From a virus: a stretch of 42,263 nucleotides of DNA. The translations under genes and the position numbers were made by a program. Below, piece by piece: positions 14,858-21,100 of the stretch; the first letter of the stretch is position 1; every line of letters starts with the position of its first letter. The notes beneath the pieces were generated by a model. It was not told where the DNA came from and ran no database searches. It was given only the letters and a program-made list of their open reading frames with translations. The stretch covers positions 1-42,263 of IMG/VR virus record IMGVR_UViG_3300022701_000060; one strand, written 5' to 3'.

Positions 14858-15895
14858 CTAATCTACTAGTTCCTCAAATAATTCTTCCTCTGTTGGCTCT
14901 TCATCATCACTAGCCATTACAGTTTTATTAACAATCACATTATAACACATTTCTTTGATTTTGTCAAGCAGCTCTGGATTTTTCTCAAGTTCTTTTAGAG
15001 TATTGTTAAGACCATGTCCTAACTTATCTTCTTCATAGTAATAGTAAGAACCTCTGGTTTTTATTACACCAATAATCTTAGCAAACTCTACTGTGTCTCT
15101 TGCTGTATCTACACCCTTACCAAAGATAAACGGAATTTCCGCTGAACGAAATGGGGGTGCAACCTTATTTTTCTTAATAGAAAACTGTGTTAAAATTCCT
15201 ATCTGTTCTTTATTAGATAAGATGGCTTGTGGAGAATACAGCTGTATTCTGACTGTTGTGTAGTGCTTAAGAGACCAACCACCAGGAGTAGCGTATCCCC
15301 TAGAATACCCACCAATTTTATCACGAATCTGATTAATAAGCAAGAGTGCTACATTATTTCTACGAATGTATGGAGAATTTCTTCTAAAGAACTTTGATAG
15401 AAGTCTTGCAACTTCTGCCATTGTAGAATCCTCTAAGTCTTTCATCTGTTCTCTTCTAGAAGACAGAGCAGCAATAGAGTCTACAATTATCAAGTCAAAG
15501 TTTCCACTACGAATACCTCTCTCACAAATTTCCATGGCATCTTCTCCAACTTCTGGTTGAGTGATTACCATCTTTTGTGGAGTATAGTGTCCATCAAGAA
15601 GTTGTTTAGTATAGTCTAAATCAAGCATATTCTCAACATCAATATATAAAACCGTACCACCTTCTTTGATAACTTCTTTCGCAATACAGCACCCAAGAGT
15701 ACTTTTTCCAGTAGATTCTGGACCATATAATTCTGTAATCTTTCCTCTAGGAATTCCACCTACACCAAGAGAAATATCCAAAGAAGTACTTCCAGTACTT
15801 ATGGTTTGAAGTTCTCGTTCTTCTTTTACTAAAATATCCTCGTCAAAATCAGACCTAATTTCCTCAATGAACTCATCTACGTTTATATAATTCAT
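14858..15895 (-). CDS. recA: RecA-like recombinase
   Basis: 345 aa, ATG after AGGAAGAATAA. Walker A GPESTGKST at residues 58-66, preceded by STGSTSLDISLGVGGIPRGK as in RecA, Walker B LIIVDSIAAL at about 135-144, and LLLINQIRDK and the YATPGGWSLKHY region of the DNA-binding loops. The RecA core seems complete, with an acidic C-terminal tail. It drives strand exchange in phage recombination and repair and may help initiate recombination-dependent replication. A consensus promoter for downstream genes lies inside the 3' end of this gene. Confidence 0.95.
   Translation of the reverse strand: MNYINVDEFIEEIRSDFDEDILVKEERELQTISTGSTSLDISLGVGGIPRGKITELYGPESTGKSTLGCCIAKEVIKEGGTVLYIDVENMLDLDYTKQLLDGHYTPQKMVITQPEVGEDAMEICERGIRSGNFDLIIVDSIAALSSRREQMKDLEDSTMAEVARLLSKFFRRNSPYIRRNNVALLLINQIRDKIGGYSRGYATPGGWSLKHYTTVRIQLYSPQAILSNKEQIGILTQFSIKKNKVAPPFRSAEIPFIFGKGVDTARDTVEFAKIIGVIKTRGSYYYYEEDKLGHGLNNTLKELEKNPELLDKIKEMCYNVIVNKTVMASDDEEPTEEELFEELVD
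14939..14967 (-). promoter_or_regulatory. Intragenic promoter in recA 3' end
   Basis: Leftward TTGACA (14962-14967), 17-base spacer ending TGTGT, TATAAT (14939-14944), with the TG extended -10. It reads toward the acidic protein, SSB and DnaB genes. Confidence 0.75.
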
Positions 15896-15916
15896 TTATT
15901 CTTCCTTATTTCTATT

Positions 15917-16042
15917 CTAAAATCCTGCTAATTTCATTCCAATACCAAATAAATACCCAAGACTAATTGCGAAACTACCAACAGCAAAGGTCAAAAGAGC
16001 TAAAGCTAATATAAATCCCCACCAACTATCTATTTTTATCAT
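15917..16042 (-). CDS. Small membrane protein, 41 aa
   Basis: Frame from ATG 16040-16042, overlapping the polymerase stop in a TAATG junction, so translation is probably coupled. The sequence is one hydrophobic hairpin or two short spans (WGFILALALLTFAVGSFAIS and LGYLFGIGM) with little charge. It fills the gap between polymerase and recA. Function unknown. One of three tiny membrane proteins in the leftward operon. Confidence 0.55.
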   Translation of the reverse strand: MIKIDSWWGFILALALLTFAVGSFAISLGYLFGIGMKLAGF

Positions 16043-17889
16043 TATTTACTCCAGTATGGTAAGGCTTGGATACCAACTTCTGTTGGAATTTGTTTCATGA
16101 ATATCTCTCCAGCCTTTCTCATAACACTAACCATAAATTCTTTTGCCTCTTCCACAATATCATCATCCACTTCTGCAACAATTTCATCGTGTACAGTCAT
16201 AACAATTTTGAATTTATCTTTCCAAGGATTGTCATTATACATCATGAGTAAAGCATACTTCAACATGTCCGCTGACCCACCTTGAACAATATGATTAAAT
16301 CCTTCTCTATCAATTTTTCCTCGTTCTTTGTAGTAACTTGCCCCTGTACTCCCTTCTATAAGAGCATTTTTAGCAAATCCTCTACGTCTACCAATAGGAG
16401 TTACAGAATATCTTAGTTTCCAAACAGTCTTTTGAATACCCTTTTGGAACTGTGAAAGTCTAGGAAAACCTATTTCAAATCTTTCTAGTAGCTTTTCAGC
16501 TTCCTCATTGGTAATCCCCATTGTTCTAGCTAAACCATAAGAAGATGAACCATAAAGTACAGCAAAGTTAACAGTTTTACCTCTAGTTCGTTGCTTTTTA
16601 GTTACTTCTTCTAGTGGAATATCATACAAAAGTGAAGCTGTAGCAGTATGCATATCCATGCCTTTCTGATAAGCTTCAATGATTGCTGGTTCACCAGATA
16701 ATTCTCCAGCCAATCTAAATTCTTGCTGTGAATAGTCTGCTGTAATAAGTTTCTTACCTTCTGGTGCAATAAAGCACTCACGGTATTCACTTCCAGCAAT
16801 AATATTTTGTAAATTTGGGTCTCTTGATGAGAACCGCCCTGTTGCAGTTCCTATTTGATTAAATCTAGCATAAATTCTCCCATCTTCCTTGACTTTATCT
16901 ATAAACTCAAGACCATAAGTTGTAACTCGCTTATAGTTTTTTCTAAATTCTAACATAAGTTCAGCTACAGGATACTTCTTCGCCAATGAAATTAAGACCT
17001 TTTCAGCAGTAGAATCAACTCCAGCACCCATCAGATTGAACGCTCTTTTCATTTGCTTTGGAGAAGCTAAGTTAATATGCTCTAGGAATTCTTTCTCAAC
17101 CAACACTAGCTGGTCTATTTTTATTTCTTCTAGCCGTTTTTTCTCGGTTTTTGTCTTTTTGAATGTAATAAACCAAAATTCCAGTACATCTCTGGCATGT
17201 AAAAATTGATTCTCAGGAATAACTTTATCCCTACAAAATTCCCAAAAAGATTCTCTAATTTCTTTTTCTAATCTTGTTGAGTTATCTAAAGCGATATTAT
17301 ACAGCCTCATCCATCCATCAACGTCAATTAGGACTCCATTACTTTCTATTGCTGCTACTACAGGAACTACATCCATCTCAAGCTTATGCACAATATCTAA
17401 TCGTTTTTCCTCAAGTAATGGTAATTGTTTAGCCCTAATATCTCTAAGATGCAGAACATCTGTAGCACCATAGATTAGCATATCTTGAGTAAGTTCTTTA
17501 TCTTTAGCACCAACAAACTTTTTTACAGTTTCTTTTTCTATTATCTCGCCTAAATATTTAAAACAAAGTTCCTGATAAGAAGCAAATTTTTCCCTAGCTT
17601 CTGTAATTAAATACTCCGTAATCATCGTACAATGTACGTTCCTAAAAAGAATCCCATAATTTTCGTAGATAAATTTAATATCAAATTTAGCATTATGAGC
17701 AATTACAGGCTTGTTAGATAATAATAAAAGTTCTAGAATATACCTAGTAACCTTTTCTGGTAGCTTTTTATTTTCTATGAGATAGGTAGTGTCGTTAATT
17801 CTAAACTGAATTAACAATAGGTCATCATCCTTAAAATCAAAACCAGTAGATTCTATGTCAAGTGCAATTACATCTGTTTTTAATTTAAT
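16042..17889 (-). CDS. DNA polymerase I-type (family A) with 3'-5' exonuclease
   Basis: About 615 aa. Exo I (VIALDIESTGFDF), Exo II (VIAHNAKFDIKF) and Exo III (YGATDVLHL) are followed by the family A motifs: A, DYSQQEFRLA; B, RTRGKTVNFAVLYGSSSYG; and C, MTVHDEIVAEV. No 5' nuclease domain is present, as in T7-like replicative enzymes. The first canonical start (TTG 17815-17817) would cut off Exo I. The frame is open upstream to a stop, but without ATG, GTG or TTG. An ATT at 17887-17889, giving a start of the form Ile/Met-Lys-Leu-Lys, is the likely initiation site. It is driven by the promoter at 17966. Confidence 0.93.
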   Translation of the reverse strand: MKLKTDVIALDIESTGFDFKDDDLLLIQFRINDTTYLIENKKLPEKVTRYILELLLLSNKPVIAHNAKFDIKFIYENYGILFRNVHCTMITEYLITEAREKFASYQELCFKYLGEIIEKETVKKFVGAKDKELTQDMLIYGATDVLHLRDIRAKQLPLLEEKRLDIVHKLEMDVVPVVAAIESNGVLIDVDGWMRLYNIALDNSTRLEKEIRESFWEFCRDKVIPENQFLHARDVLEFWFITFKKTKTEKKRLEEIKIDQLVLVEKEFLEHINLASPKQMKRAFNLMGAGVDSTAEKVLISLAKKYPVAELMLEFRKNYKRVTTYGLEFIDKVKEDGRIYARFNQIGTATGRFSSRDPNLQNIIAGSEYRECFIAPEGKKLITADYSQQEFRLAGELSGEPAIIEAYQKGMDMHTATASLLYDIPLEEVTKKQRTRGKTVNFAVLYGSSSYGLARTMGITNEEAEKLLERFEIGFPRLSQFQKGIQKTVWKLRYSVTPIGRRRGFAKNALIEGSTGASYYKERGKIDREGFNHIVQGGSADMLKYALLMMYNDNPWKDKFKIVMTVHDEIVAEVDDDIVEEAKEFMVSVMRKAGEIFMKQIPTEVGIQALPYWSK

Positions 17890-17965
17890 CTTTAATAGAC
17901 TCTTTGTTTAAAGGATTAATTAATTAATATACGTTTTAACAATGTATATACATCTATCTAAAATG

Positions 17966-17994
17966 ATTATACCATAAATTTTAGAGTTTGTCAA
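17966..17994 (-). promoter_or_regulatory. Promoter for the polymerase gene
   Basis: Leftward TTGACA (17989-17994), 17-base spacer ending TATGG, TATAAT (17966-17971), extended -10. The leader of roughly 70 bases to the polymerase coding start is very AT-rich and contains no clear ribosome site. Confidence 0.85.
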
Positions 17995-18004
17995 GACCCA
18001 ATTT

Positions 18005-18130
18005 TTAGTCATTGTTTGAAATAATAGCAATAATAATTAACAAGAAAATTATCCAGAAATGTGGTTCAGTAATCGGTGCTACATCAGATAAAAACCAGCC
18101 AATTCCTATAAGTGCTAAAGTTCTAATCAT
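18005..18130 (-). CDS. Small membrane protein, 41 aa
   Basis: ATG 18128-18130 with GGAGGTAGA directly ahead, forming ATGA with the upstream stop. Two hydrophobic stretches, IRTLALIGIGWFL and FWIIFLLIIIAIIS, flank a short polar loop. It is the second gene from the leftward hub promoter, so likely early. Candidate host-membrane or superinfection-type protein; the function cannot be inferred from sequence. Confidence 0.6.
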   Translation of the reverse strand: MIRTLALIGIGWFLSDVAPITEPHFWIIFLLIIIAIISNND

Positions 18131-18354
18131 TCTACCTCCGAGTCAAAAGTTTCAAATCCTTCAAGCTTACTATGTGGTGCTTTTACACATACACCATTCA
18201 GCAATTGTCTTCCACATACTACACAGTATTCTTTATCCCTATAAACCCAGCTACTTCCAAGACGTTGATATAGGTCATCAATTTCGTCTGCTAGCTGATT
18301 AACAGACCATTTTTCACGTAATCCTACAGTTAATAATTGACTCAATCTATCCAT
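18127..18354 (-). CDS. Small early protein with CxxC motif, 75 aa
   Basis: ATG preceded by AAGGAGGAATTT. An N-terminal helical part (LREKWSVNQLADEIDDLYQR) is followed by CVVCGRQLLNGVC, a half zinc-binding site. It is the first leftward gene downstream of the promoter at 18436. Its ribosome-binding region overlaps the -35 of the rightward promoter at 18365. No family is recognised. Confidence 0.7.
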   Translation of the reverse strand: MDRLSQLLTVGLREKWSVNQLADEIDDLYQRLGSSWVYRDKEYCVVCGRQLLNGVCVKAPHSKLEGFETFDSEVE

Positions 18355-18364
18355 AAATTCCTCC

Positions 18365-18393
18365 TTGACAAACTTAGCAATTTGTGTTATAAT
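18365..18393 (+). promoter_or_regulatory. Rightward early promoter
   Basis: TTGACA (18365-18370), 17-base spacer ending TGTGT, TATAAT (18388-18393), extended -10. It reads into the zinc-protein series beginning at 18464. The -35 lies over the ribosome site of the leftward gene. Confidence 0.88.
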
Positions 18394-18435
18394 ATATTAT
18401 AATGAAGTAACATTCAAATTCAAAACTTTACACAC

Positions 18436-18464
18436 ATTATACCACAAAAGGAGGAGTTTGTCAA
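18436..18464 (-). promoter_or_regulatory. Leftward early promoter facing the rightward one
   Basis: Leftward TTGACA (18459-18464), 17-base spacer ending TGTGG, TATAAT (18436-18441), extended -10. Its -35 covers the start codon and ribosome site of the first rightward gene. Expected transcript start near 18429, upstream (to the right) of the rightward start near 18400, so the two transcripts overlap by about 30 bases at their 5' ends. Confidence 0.85.
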
Positions 18465-18670
18465 TGGAGAAAGAGATTCCTGTGATAAGTATGTCTCAAT
18501 TTCGTAGAGTAAAGGCACAGGGAGGTAACCCTGTACTTGTGCGTAGATGTAATAATTGTGGATATCATATGGAAAAATTACGAGGAGTTACCAACAAAAT
18601 GAAGCCTAGAATTAGGTGGATATGTTTAAACTGTGGAACAGAACATGAGATTAAGGAAAATATGAAATGA
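18464..18670 (+). CDS. Zinc-ribbon early protein, 68 aa
   Basis: ATG 18464-18466 preceded by AAGGAGGAG, chosen over a longer upstream frame that would cover the promoters. Two CxxC pairs (CNNCGYH and CLNCGTEH) with basic residues between suggest a zinc ribbon that contacts nucleic acid. It is the first gene of the rightward early series. No specific family. Confidence 0.75.
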   Translation: MEKEIPVISMSQFRRVKAQGGNPVLVRRCNNCGYHMEKLRGVTNKMKPRIRWICLNCGTEHEIKENMK

Positions 18671-18855
18671 GTGATTATGAGTTAAATGAGCATCTAGATT
18701 ACTTAGATAGATGTCATGAAGATTGGTTAGAATATGGTGATTATCTTCATGATATACAGAAAGAAGAGGTAGAACCTAGACCTACCTACTGTACCTGTGG
18801 TCGAACTGTGTGCACTTGTAAACCAGTAGTTAACTGGACTAAGGAGGACAAATGA
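18667..18855 (+). CDS. Small acidic cysteine-rich protein, 62 aa
   Basis: ATGA overlap with the previous gene. Acidic N-terminal helix (ELNEHLDYLDRCHEDWLEYG) and a C-terminal CTCGRTVCTCK cluster that may bind metal. Overlaps the next gene by four bases, indicating coupling. No family is recognised. Confidence 0.65.
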   Translation: MSDYELNEHLDYLDRCHEDWLEYGDYLHDIQKEEVEPRPTYCTCGRTVCTCKPVVNWTKEDK

Positions 18856-19235
18856 ACGAGAAAAACCAAGCGATACTAGAAGAGAAGATTGAAAAGATAC
18901 TCACGGAAAGAATTTCAAGATATATGCCCGTAAAAATGAAGCGGTGGGTAATTATCAAATCTATCGCTAAAGATATAGTTGATGCCCTCACCTCCCAAGA
19001 GGGGGAGACGCATATTAGTCATCCCCAACAAGAACCATTTCATCTGATGATAGAATATGAAAAAACCCTCACCGCCCAAGAGGAGGAGAGGGAAGTGAAA
19101 ACTGAGCTAAGAAAAAGAGTTGAGGAACTGGAAAAAACAATGCAATGTAACTGCGATTTGGATAATTGGCAACCGGAAACAGACACAGGTCATTCATGGG
19201 TTTGCCGTATTCACAAAAAAGCCAAAGGAGGGTGA
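18852..19235 (+). CDS. Early protein with NQAIL/LTAQE motifs, 127 aa
   Basis: ATGA start inside the previous gene's end, preceded by AAGGAGGACAA. It starts NEKNQAILEEKIEKIL and later contains LTAQEEER, motifs that recur in the next two genes. A C-terminal part with CNCDLDNW and HSWVCRIH could form a zinc site. The three tandem genes look like products of duplication. Function unknown. Confidence 0.6.
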   Translation: MNEKNQAILEEKIEKILTERISRYMPVKMKRWVIIKSIAKDIVDALTSQEGETHISHPQQEPFHLMIEYEKTLTAQEEEREVKTELRKRVEELEKTMQCNCDLDNWQPETDTGHSWVCRIHKKAKGG

Positions 19236-19238
19236 GTG

Positions 19239-19442
19239 ATGAATAAGAGAAACCAAGCGATACTGGATGAGTTGAAAGCGGTATTAGAGGAAGATAAAAA
19301 AGCAGGTCACACCTTGAACATTGCATGGATTTATGGGTGTATGAACTCCTACCTCACCGCACAGGAGGGGGGAAAGAAGGTAACCCAACGGCAGAGAGAT
19401 AACAACCCGTATGACCTCACAACAAAGATGGGTAAGCGATGA
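19239..19442 (+). CDS. Paralogue of the preceding early gene, 67 aa
   Basis: ATG 19239-19241 after AGGAGGGTGAGTG (an in-frame GTG precedes it). NKRNQAILDELKAVLEED at the N-terminus and SYLTAQEGGKK match the neighbours at 18852 and 19439. Stop overlaps the next start (ATGA). No domain is recognised. Confidence 0.6.
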   Translation: MNKRNQAILDELKAVLEEDKKAGHTLNIAWIYGCMNSYLTAQEGGKKVTQRQRDNNPYDLTTKMGKR

Positions 19443-19657
19443 ATAAGCAAGCGATACTGGACAGATTAAGAGAAATGCTGTTTGACGGGGGCGTACTTAC
19501 CTACGAAGAAATTATGGAGGAGATGGATAAAATCCTCACCGCACAAGAGAGGGAGAATGCGCCTCCTATTGAGGTAACAAATGACCAAGCGATACTTGAT
19601 TGGAGTGATGAACATTCACACTTTACATACCAAGATGGATTAGTCCTCAATGTGTAG
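19439..19657 (+). CDS. Paralogue of the preceding early genes, 72 aa
   Basis: Starts in the ATGA of the previous gene. NKQAILDRLREMLFDGG and KILTAQERE repeat the family motifs, and a second QAILDW segment occurs mid-protein. The C-terminal half differs from its neighbours. Function unknown. Confidence 0.6.
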   Translation: MNKQAILDRLREMLFDGGVLTYEEIMEEMDKILTAQERENAPPIEVTNDQAILDWSDEHSHFTYQDGLVLNV

Positions 19658-19673
19658 ACAGGGAAGGTGAAGG

Positions 19674-19910
19674 ATGAGTAAATACAGTTTTCATTGTTGT
19701 ATGTGTGGGCAATTTGTTCCATGGAGCGCAGATAGTAGTACCTATTGGGGAGACAGCACGATGACAGTCCCGCCAGACCCCGATTACTATTGCACGAGGT
19801 GCGCCGAGAAATGTAAGCAAGAAGCAATTAGAAAAGGTTACGTCATGAATGCTTATTGGATAAAACCTAAATGGCAACTAGAAGCAATGAAAGCTATTAG
19901 ACGTGGATGA
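19674..19910 (+). CDS. Zinc-finger-like early protein, 78 aa
   Basis: ATG after GGGAAGGTGAAGG. CCMCGQF and CTRCAEKC flank an aromatic/polar segment (PWSADSSTYWGDS) and make a likely four-cysteine zinc site. The C-terminus is helical and basic. It ends just before the GC-rich structured region. Conserved-looking but unnamed. Confidence 0.65.
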   Translation: MSKYSFHCCMCGQFVPWSADSSTYWGDSTMTVPPDPDYYCTRCAEKCKQEAIRKGYVMNAYWIKPKWQLEAMKAIRRG

Positions 19911-19916
19911 TACGAG

Positions 19917-20082
19917 ATTAGGGAGTATGGGGCGGTCGGGAAACCAGTGGGCGAAACCAGGTGGCAACAGAGAATCCTTAGCCCTAGCAGGCGGTCGGGG
20001 CGCTGAGAAAATCCCGACACAGCGTAAACCGGATAACCCGTCAAGTGTGGTGCTGGCTGTAATCTTGGTCACCGCCCCTAAT
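19917..20082 (+). ncRNA. Candidate structured RNA (gene-free, GC-rich)
   Basis: No convincing gene lies between 19911 and 20107. The stretch is much richer in G and C than its neighbours. A closing helix pairs GGGGCGGT (19929-19936) with ACCGCCCC (20071-20078), extended by ATTA (19917-19920) with TAAT (20079-20082) across an 8-base bulge. Inside, GTCGGG (19994-19999) pairs CCCGAC (20013-20018) while CGCTG (20001-20005) pairs CAGCG (20020-20024), an H-type pseudoknot. GGCGGTCGGG occurs twice. No known RNA family is recognised. It could be a riboregulator or a stand-alone phage RNA; function is unknown. Confidence 0.55.
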
Positions 20083-20107
20083 TTTACTAGAACAAGGAAG
20101 GTGAGTG

Positions 20108-20290
20108 ATGAATAAAACATATACTATAACACTTAAAATCGAAAATGAAAAAGGAGAAATTCTATCTACATATAAACATATAGGAGTTACAGAGACTCTT
20201 ATGACTATAAAAGAAAAGAATTTTGATTCAGTTACAATGAGAATGCTAAGTGACCTTATTCAAAGGATGAAGGATAAAAAATGGTTATAA
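20108..20290 (+). CDS. Hypothetical early protein, 60 aa
   Basis: ATG 20108-20110 after AAGGAAGGTGAGTG (an in-frame GTG is three bases earlier). Beta-strand-like N-terminus (TYTITLKIENEKG) and a helical C-terminus (MRMLSDLIQRMKDKK). Overlaps the next gene by ten bases. No family is recognised. Confidence 0.6.
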   Translation: MNKTYTITLKIENEKGEILSTYKHIGVTETLMTIKEKNFDSVTMRMLSDLIQRMKDKKWL

Positions 20291-20463
20291 AGAAAACAAG
20301 TGAGGAATGGAGTAAAGAGTATGGTCCAGAGGTTATTGACCCTGATGGTTGGGATAGAACAAATTTTCAATATAGTTGGTATGAAGAGAAGATAACCAAA
20401 GAAGAATATGAGAATCGTCTTGTTAAGTCTACAATAATATTTAATACAGGAAAGAAGAATTAA
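20281..20463 (+). CDS. Hypothetical conserved-type phage protein, 60 aa
   Basis: Begins inside the end of the previous gene. It contains PDGWDRTNFQYSWYEEKIT and KEEYENRLVKST, a compact tryptophan/tyrosine-rich block reminiscent of short uncharacterised phage proteins. No function can be assigned. Confidence 0.55.
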   Translation: MVIKKTSEEWSKEYGPEVIDPDGWDRTNFQYSWYEEKITKEEYENRLVKSTIIFNTGKKN

Positions 20464-20694
20464 ATGGCTATAAGTACCCTAAAAGGAAAATATAAATGTC
20501 TATTCTGTGAAAAGGAATATGACACTGCTAGTGAGGCAGATGAGTGTGTTATTAAGCATGAACTTTATTACATACCAATGACAAAAGAAGAAATCAATCA
20601 GCTTATACAATACATATATGATTTAAGAGACCCACCAATACAACTCATTGGAAGACTAAAGAAAATTATGAGGAATAGAGCAGGAAAGAAATAA
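20464..20694 (+). CDS. Small zinc-finger protein, 76 aa
   Basis: Starts one codon after the previous stop. YKCLFCEKEYDTASEADECVIKH has the C-x2-C...C...H layout of a C2H2-like finger, followed by a helical, basic C-terminus (IGRLKKIMRNRAGKK). Probably DNA- or RNA-binding (inference). Part of the rightward zinc-protein series. Confidence 0.65.
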   Translation: MAISTLKGKYKCLFCEKEYDTASEADECVIKHELYYIPMTKEEINQLIQYIYDLRDPPIQLIGRLKKIMRNRAGKK

Positions 20695-20910
20695 TTGTCA
20701 GCTAAGCGTGTAGAAAAATCTAAAGAATGTCTTTATTGTAAATTTCATAAGAAGAAAGTAAAAGATACAGATTGGAAAGTGGTAGCATTAGATAGACCAT
20801 ATCTAAATCTGTTATTTCATGCTTCCTGCCATGAAAAAATAGGCAAAAATATGCGTAGTTTTTTGCAAGATTCTAAGGAAATATGGTATAATGAGAGAAG
20901 AAAAGATTAA
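20695..20910 (+). CDS. Small zinc-site protein, TTG start, 71 aa
   Basis: TTG start right after the previous TAA, with AGGAAAG upstream. ECLYCKFH near the N-terminus and FHASCHEK in the middle could form a C2-CH/H zinc site; otherwise basic. A possible promoter (20863-20892) overlaps its 3' end. Function unknown. Confidence 0.6.
   Translation: MSAKRVEKSKECLYCKFHKKKVKDTDWKVVALDRPYLNLLFHASCHEKIGKNMRSFLQDSKEIWYNERRKD
20863..20892 (+). promoter_or_regulatory. Possible rightward promoter before the virion genes
   Basis: TATGGTATAAT (extended -10, TATAAT at 20887-20892) with an 18-base spacer to a weak -35, TTGCAA (20863-20868). It resembles the promoter class seen elsewhere but the -35 is poor and it sits in coding sequence, overlapping the next start codon. 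Confidence 0.4.
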
Positions 20911-21091
20911 AAAAGAAGAAAAAATAGAGAAAAAAGAATTCACCCCTTTTGAAAGAAAACTAAAACTTGAAGCAAGGGGAGGCGAACCATCAAAGATAGG
21001 GTGTCCAGTATGTGGTGATACGGAAAACTTAGTACCATCAGGTAGATGTGTAACTTGTTTATCTTGTGGATGGTCTAAGTGTAGTTTATAG
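20891..21091 (+). CDS. RNR-type C-terminal zinc-ribbon protein, 66 aa
   Basis: A charged N-terminus (repeated EKIEKKE) is followed by CPVCGDTENLVPSGRCVTCL and SCGWSKC. This four-cysteine arrangement with a late GWSKC resembles the C-terminal zinc ribbon of B12-dependent ribonucleotide reductases, but no reductase domain is present. Could be a stand-alone adaptor or a relic. The start (ATG 20891-20893) overlaps the previous gene by 20 bases. Confidence 0.65.
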   Translation: MREEKIKKEEKIEKKEFTPFERKLKLEARGGEPSKIGCPVCGDTENLVPSGRCVTCLSCGWSKCSL

Positions 21092-21100
21092 GAGGAAATC

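Noticed and set aside
17300-17340. TATAAT plus GTCAA-like site in the polymerase gene (minus strand)
   Set aside because: The -35-like hexamer is about 20 bases away and imperfect, so it does not fit the promoter class.
19911-20107. Retron or diversity-generating-retroelement RNA
   Set aside because: No reverse transcriptase gene is present anywhere in the window, and no template/variable repeat pair is seen.
19903-20115. 70-aa plus-strand frame starting at GTG 19903, and minus-strand frames 19853-20044 and 19878-20120
   Set aside because: They overlap the GC-rich candidate RNA and have no credible ribosome site. Their protein composition differs from all neighbours, and open frames are expected in high-GC sequence.
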